Notes under the pieces: model-generated
Database searches by the model: none
Told to the model about the DNA's origin: nothing
Seen by the model: only the letters and a program-made list of their open reading frames with translations
Position numbers and translations under genes: made by a program
Assembly (NCBI GenBank): GCA_017545095.1
Contig: JAFYCU010000076.1
Location: 1 to 8,236, forward strand
Direction of reading: 5' to 3'
DNA length: 8,236 nt
Origin: Muribaculaceae bacterium
GTDB lineage: Bacteria; Bacteroidota; Bacteroidia; Bacteroidales; Muribaculaceae
Part shown: piece after piece, positions 5,226 to 8,236 of the stretch
Position numbering within the stretch: the stretch's first letter is position 1
Layout: each line of letters starts with the position of its first letter

Positions 5226-6689
5226 ATGAGATGTCACAAATGTGGTAACGAGGCCCCGCAAGGGTCGGCCTTTTGCAACCGCTGCGGCACGCCGCTCAAC
5301 AGCGAGATGGCGTGTCCCATGTGTGGAAACATGATACCCGCCAACTCGGTGTTCTGCCCCAAGTGCGGCAAGATGGTGCGCAACGACATGGACGACAGCA
5401 CCACGGCCCAGGCACAGCAAAGCAGCGAAACCTTCAACCAACAACACCAGCGCGAGCAGGAGCAGCGGCAACGACAAGAGCAGCAACGCCGTCAACGCGA
5501 ACAAGCCGCTGCCAACGCTTGGGAGAACAACGATGACGACGGCGACGACGATGACACGGGCGGCAGCTCGTTCAACCGCAACCTGCTCATCGGCATTGCC
5601 GCCGCCGTGGTTCTCATCGGCGGACTGCTATTGCTGCGCACCTGCGGCAACAGCGACAACGACCGCCGCACCAGCGAGCGAGCCGACAGCACACTCACGC
5701 AGCAAGTGTCGAGTCAAGACCCTCTGGCCATCTTCGCCGCCGAGCTCAACCGCAACAACCTCATGGGCGACGGCGCAGCCGCCATTGCCGCCGTGCTCGT
5801 GCCAGGGTCCGACGAGGAGCACCCCGACCGCATTTGGGGCATCACCAGCCTGTCGGACGGCACCAGCCGCTCGTTCTTCAAAATCTACCAGCTCACGCGC
5901 TCGGGCAGCCTGTGGCAACCCGAGAACATGCTCGTGAAGTATCTCGACGAGCGCAGCATCACCTTTGACAACAGCGCCATGCTGGCCGATGTGAACACTA
6001 CGCCACGCGCAGTGAAAATCGGCGACAAGGAGTGCCTCTACTTCGTGTATATGGACCTCCTGGGCGGCGAGGGGCAGCGGGGACGACTGGCTCTCAACGC
6101 TTTCGACATGAAAGCCAAGAAGCTCCACCAGCTCAACTATGAAGGCACTATCAAGAGCCGCGACGACGGACGGAAATATATCTATGGCAAACCGCTCGAT
6201 AGCGGTTCATCGCCCGAAATGAAGTTCCTGAAGGACGAAGTGAAAAACATCAAAATCCTCTACTTCCCCACCGACGAGGAACTCAAGGCCGAGCAAGAGG
6301 AACGCGAAAAGGAGGAGATGGAAAAGAAGATGTCGAGCCCCGACAGCGCCGACGCACGATGGAACCAAGAGAACAAGGAGAAAATCGACCAGGCCAACAG
6401 CGGCGAGGAAGTGGCTACGAAAAAGAGCACCTACGACAAGCCCATCTTCCACAAAGAGGACATCGCCAACCAGGTGAGCAGCGAGAACTACAGTGTGTTC
6501 CTCACCAAGAGCGGCTCGGTTTACGGCTTCGATAAGAACACCCGAAAATATTTCACCATCTATTCCAAGGGGGCGAAGGAAATAGGCTTCAACAACAGCA
6601 AGAACAACTTGCTGGGCATCCGCACCACCGATGGCAAACACTTCCAGTATAACCTGGCCAGCGGAACCATCAAAGCCCTTAAAGACTGA
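5226..6689 (+). CDS. Double zinc-ribbon, single-pass membrane protein
   Basis: The protein has 487 residues. Two N-terminal zinc ribbons are visible: C3, C6, C17, C20 and C30, C33, C44, C47, each CxxCG...FCxxCG, the zinc_ribbon_2/double zinc ribbon pattern. A Q/R/E-rich stretch (62-96, probably helical) and an acidic patch (DDDGDDDD, 103-110) follow. One membrane segment spans about 118-138. The remaining 350 residues lie on the other side, presumably the periplasm. They include a K/E-rich segment at 350-370 and a C-terminal part (420-487) with short strand-turn motifs such as NYSVFLTKSGSVYGFDKNTRKYF. No known domain was recognised there. Zinc-ribbon plus membrane-segment proteins are common in Bacteroidales and other phyla, and most have no known role. 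The stop codon overlaps the start of the next gene (TGATG), pointing to translational coupling. The ribbon and topology reading is firm; the function is unknown. Confidence 0.9.
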   Translation: MRCHKCGNEAPQGSAFCNRCGTPLNSEMACPMCGNMIPANSVFCPKCGKMVRNDMDDSTTAQAQQSSETFNQQHQREQEQRQRQEQQRRQREQAAANAWENNDDDGDDDDTGGSSFNRNLLIGIAAAVVLIGGLLLLRTCGNSDNDRRTSERADSTLTQQVSSQDPLAIFAAELNRNNLMGDGAAAIAAVLVPGSDEEHPDRIWGITSLSDGTSRSFFKIYQLTRSGSLWQPENMLVKYLDERSITFDNSAMLADVNTTPRAVKIGDKECLYFVYMDLLGGEGQRGRLALNAFDMKAKKLHQLNYEGTIKSRDDGRKYIYGKPLDSGSSPEMKFLKDEVKNIKILYFPTDEELKAEQEEREKEEMEKKMSSPDSADARWNQENKEKIDQANSGEEVATKKSTYDKPIFHKEDIANQVSSENYSVFLTKSGSVYGFDKNTRKYFTIYSKGAKEIGFNNSKNNLLGIRTTDGKHFQYNLASGTIKALKD

Positions 6690-6820
6690 TGTCACAACCC
6701 ACCGACCAAGAACCCGACCGCCGATTCTACAGCCGGTTCTTCCTCTGGCTCGATGTGGTGCTCGCGGCACTGCTGGCATTGCTGTGGACACTCAACCACT
6801 GGCTGGGACAAGCGGGTTAA
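6689..6820 (+). CDS. 43-residue single-pass membrane microprotein
   Basis: The ATG at 6689 shares its A with the TGA of the zinc-ribbon gene, and the frame stops at TAA 6818-6820, 16 bases before the next ATG. The product is a charged head (SQPTDQEPDRR), an aromatic-flanked hydrophobic segment at about residues 17-36 (FFLWLDVVLAALLALLWTLN) and a short tail HWLGQAG. Arginines at 11, 12 and 16 before the membrane segment suggest a cytoplasmic N-terminus. Thirty of the 42 codons after the ATG end in G or C, in line with the neighbouring genes. The overlap, the filled gap and the clean membrane profile together argue that it is real, although too short for most gene callers. It may be an accessory subunit or partner of the membrane zinc-ribbon protein. 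That is inference from position only. Confidence 0.75.
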   Translation: MSQPTDQEPDRRFYSRFFLWLDVVLAALLALLWTLNHWLGQAG

Positions 6821-6836
6821 CCCATCACTAAGCACT

Positions 6837-7967
6837 ATGATTGAAATCAAGCAGATACGCCCTGTGAAAGGCGAACTCAAGCGATTTGTCACCTTTCCCA
6901 TCGACAGCCTCTACCACGACAGCCCCTACTATGTGCCGTCGCTGGTGAGCGACGAGGTGGGCACACTCATGCCCACCGAGAACCCGGCCTTCGACTACTG
7001 CGAAGCCGCCTACTTCATGGCCTATCGCGACGGGAAACCCGTGGGACGCATCGCCGGCATCATCAACAGCCTGGTGAACGAGCGCAGCGGCAAGCAGGAA
7101 GGGCGATTCGGCTTTGTCGATTTCATCGACGATGCCGAGGTGGTCGACGCCTTGTTCCAGGCCGTCATCGACTGGGCACGCACCAAGGGCATGACGAGCC
7201 TCACCGGCCCGCTGGGCTTCACCGACATGGACCTCGAGGGCATGCTCATCGAGGGCTTTGACGAAGTGAGTACGCAAGCTACCATCTACAACTACGACTA
7301 CTACCCCCGCCACATGGAGCGCATGGGATTCGTCAAGGATGTTGACTGGTTGGAGTTTCGCGTTGACGTCCCGCCCGAAGTGCCTGAGAAGATGCACCGC
7401 GTGGCCGACATCGTGCGCAAACGACTGGACGTGAAGAACATCAAATACACCAACCGGCGCAAACTCGTGCGCGATTACGGCGACGCCATCTTCCGACTCA
7501 TCAACGAGGCCTACGACCAGCTGTTCGGCTACTCGCCGCTGAGCGACAAGCAAATCAAGCACTACATCAAAATGTATCTGCCTTTCCTGCCGCTCGACGA
7601 CCTCTCGCTGGTGGTGAAAGCCGATGGCGAACTCATCGCGGTGGGCATCACACTGCCATCGCTCTCGCAGGGTCTCATCAAGAGCCGCGGACGACTGTTC
7701 CCCTTCGGGTGGTGGCACCTGCTCAAGGCATTCAAGGGGCACAACGATGTGGTGGACCTGCTGCTCATCGCCGTCAAGCCAGAATACCAAAGCAAAGGCG
7801 TGAACGCACTCATCTTCGATGACCTCATTCCCTGTTTCAACCGCTTCGGCTACAAGTGGGCCGACACCGGACACGAGCTCGAAGACAACGAACGCGTGCA
7901 GCAGCAATGGCAATACTTCACGTACCGACAAAACAAACGCCGAAGAGCGTTCACCAAACCTATCTAA
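6837..7967 (+). CDS. GNAT-type acyltransferase, YghO-like, two-domain
   Basis: The protein has 376 residues from the ATG at 6837. An in-frame ATG at 6753 lies inside the preceding 43-codon gene and would add a cysteine/tryptophan-rich 28-residue leader, so it is rejected. The N-terminal domain (about 1-175) has the hallmarks of the YghO-like acyl-CoA N-acyltransferase group: AYFMAYRDGKPVGRIAGIIN, then GFVDFIDDAEVVDALFQAV, then TGPLGFTD..LEGMLIEGF, then YYPRHMERMGF. The C-terminal domain (about 195-376) contains LSLVVKADGELIAVGI and a motif-A-like acetyl-CoA loop, VKPEYQSKGVNALIF (residues 313-327). The family belongs to the GNAT fold. Its acceptor substrate is not known, so none is proposed. 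The protein is cytoplasmic, with no signal or membrane segment. It is the last gene of the operon, 16 bases after the microprotein, and is followed by a hairpin at 8009-8025. Confidence 0.85.
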   Translation: MIEIKQIRPVKGELKRFVTFPIDSLYHDSPYYVPSLVSDEVGTLMPTENPAFDYCEAAYFMAYRDGKPVGRIAGIINSLVNERSGKQEGRFGFVDFIDDAEVVDALFQAVIDWARTKGMTSLTGPLGFTDMDLEGMLIEGFDEVSTQATIYNYDYYPRHMERMGFVKDVDWLEFRVDVPPEVPEKMHRVADIVRKRLDVKNIKYTNRRKLVRDYGDAIFRLINEAYDQLFGYSPLSDKQIKHYIKMYLPFLPLDDLSLVVKADGELIAVGITLPSLSQGLIKSRGRLFPFGWWHLLKAFKGHNDVVDLLLIAVKPEYQSKGVNALIFDDLIPCFNRFGYKWADTGHELEDNERVQQQWQYFTYRQNKRRRAFTKPI

Positions 7968-7997
7968 GTGGCCACGAGCTACAAGTGGCGCAATACG
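7968..7997 (-). repeat. Inverted dispersed copy of the 455-480 sequence
   Basis: Positions 7974-7997 read on the minus strand match 457-480 read on the plus strand with two mismatches in 24 bases. The shared core includes TTGTAGCTCGT. The left edge carries GTGGCCACGA (7968-7977), which returns at 8151-8160. It begins directly after the stop codon of the acyltransferase gene. Confidence 0.7.
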
Positions 7998-7999
7998 AC

Positions 8000-8028
8000 C
8001 TCCCCAAACCCCTCCTTAGGAGGGGCTT
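8000..8028 (+). terminator. CCCCTCC hairpin, possible terminator of the operon
   Basis: CCCCTCC (8009-8015) pairs with GGAGGGG (8019-8025) over a TTA loop, followed by CTT. It lies 42 bases after the acyltransferase stop. The U tract is poor. The same hairpin with the same CTCCCCAAA lead-in occurs at 253-270, so it is a dispersed repeat that may have been recruited as a terminator. Confidence 0.4.
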
Positions 8029-8045
8029 GCCGCTACTTGAATAGA

Positions 8046-8072
8046 GTCCTTAATGTCCTTAAAGTCCTTAGA
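8046..8072 (+). repeat. Three 9-bp tandem repeats GTCCTTAAN
   Basis: Units start at 8046, 8055 and 8064 (GTCCTTAAT, GTCCTTAAA, GTCCTTAGA). It is non-coding by appearance. It is a different unit and period from the heptads around it. Confidence 0.8.
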
Positions 8073-8091
8073 AGCACCAATAACCGAGACA

Positions 8092-8112
8092 AGAATCAAG
8101 AACCGAGAATCT
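8092..8112 (+). repeat. Heptad tandem repeats related to those at 131-158
   Basis: Three 7-bp units of the form AGAANCN (8092-8098, 8099-8105, 8106-8112), the middle one AGAACCG, are preceded by an imperfect unit at 8080-8086. The unit is the same as in the 131-158 array, on the same strand. Confidence 0.6.
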
Positions 8113-8126
8113 AGTTCGCCGCTTAG

Positions 8127-8148
8127 AAAAGCCCCCTTTGGGGGATTT
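8127..8148. repeat. CCCCC/GGGGG hairpin, reverse-oriented relative of the CCCCTCC hairpins
   Basis: CCCCC (8132-8136) pairs with GGGGG (8140-8144) over TTT, flanked by AAAA and ATTT. Read on the minus strand, it runs CCACCTAAAT, then the hairpin, then CTTTT. This resembles the CCTCCCCAAA-hairpin-CTT layout at 226-275 and 8000-8028. It could act as a weak terminator for a gene entering from the right. Confidence 0.4.
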
Positions 8149-8196
8149 AGGTGGCCACGAATCGAGGGGCCACGAGCTCGTCACACCCCACTCTTC

Positions 8197-8210
8197 ACTC
8201 GTGACTCGTC
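8197..8210 (+). repeat. Two 7-bp tandem repeats ACTCGTS
   Basis: ACTCGTG (8197-8203) and ACTCGTC (8204-8210) are again a 7-bp period, with a third, differing heptad sequence. The window ends 26 bases later with no start of a gene visible. Confidence 0.45.
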
Positions 8211-8236
8211 ACCCATCACTAAATAATTGTGCATTG

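Noticed and set aside
5448..5515. CAG/CAA/CGN-rich low-complexity DNA
   Set aside because: It simply encodes the Q/R/E-rich segment of the zinc-ribbon protein, with no independent repeat structure.
6820..6831. The 12-mer ACCCATCACTAA, repeated at 8211-8222
   Set aside because: One copy is a simple inter-gene spacer and the other lies in repeat-rich DNA; no palindrome or link to a promoter was seen, so it may be chance or weak repeat similarity.
6753..6836. A 28-residue N-terminal extension of the acyltransferase (ATG at 6753)
   Set aside because: It overlaps the 43-codon gene in another frame and is rich in C, W and H, unlike the family. The ATG at 6837 gives the expected N-terminus.
6828..7931. 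A 367-codon open frame on the minus strand
   Set aside because: It is antisense to the acyltransferase gene. The product is rich in V, H, A and E and shows no motif, while the plus strand has clear family motifs.

Overview
The window comes from a fairly GC-rich member of the Bacteroidales. The exact genus cannot be fixed; a gut Muribaculaceae- or Prevotellaceae-like organism fits best. The evidence is: promoters of the Bacteroidetes type (-7 TAnnTTTG, with a TTTG-like -33 box 19-20 bases upstream), no Shine-Dalgarno sequences before starts, a BspA-type leucine-rich-repeat surface protein, and a secreted beta-helix protein with the Bacteroidales C-terminal tail ending GIYIHNGQKVLVK.

Layout. 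Positions 1-131 hold the 3' end of a gene whose product ends in a dockerin-like calcium loop. Positions 132-740 are a long intergenic region packed with short repeats: 7-bp tandem repeats, GC-rich hairpins and a composite module present twice. Then comes a 601-residue secreted BspA-like LRR protein with a C-terminal pair of dockerin-like repeats (741-2546, +). It converges on a 487-residue secreted beta-helix protein (2709-4172, -). A perfect 16-bp hairpin flanked by A and T runs lies between them and can stop transcription from both sides.

Positions 4173-4403 hold a divergent promoter pair. The rightward promoter drives a 224-residue five-segment membrane protein (4404-5078). A second rightward promoter at 5156-5186 then drives a tight three-gene operon. 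Its genes encode a double zinc-ribbon, single-pass membrane protein (5226-6689), a 43-residue membrane microprotein overlapping it by one base (6689-6820), and a two-domain GNAT-type acyltransferase of the YghO-like group (6837-7967). The window ends (7968-8236) in another repeat-rich intergenic region. It contains an inverted copy of part of the 5' repeat cluster.

Functional reading. The left half encodes secreted or surface proteins that use two different C-terminal tails, dockerin-like and T9SS-like. The right half encodes inner-membrane and cytoplasmic proteins of unknown process. No mobile element, CRISPR array, rRNA or tRNA was recognised. Nothing here can be called a new defence or metabolic system with confidence. 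The least described items are the 43-residue membrane protein inside the zinc-ribbon/GNAT operon and the family of covarying hairpins and heptad repeats in the intergenic regions.
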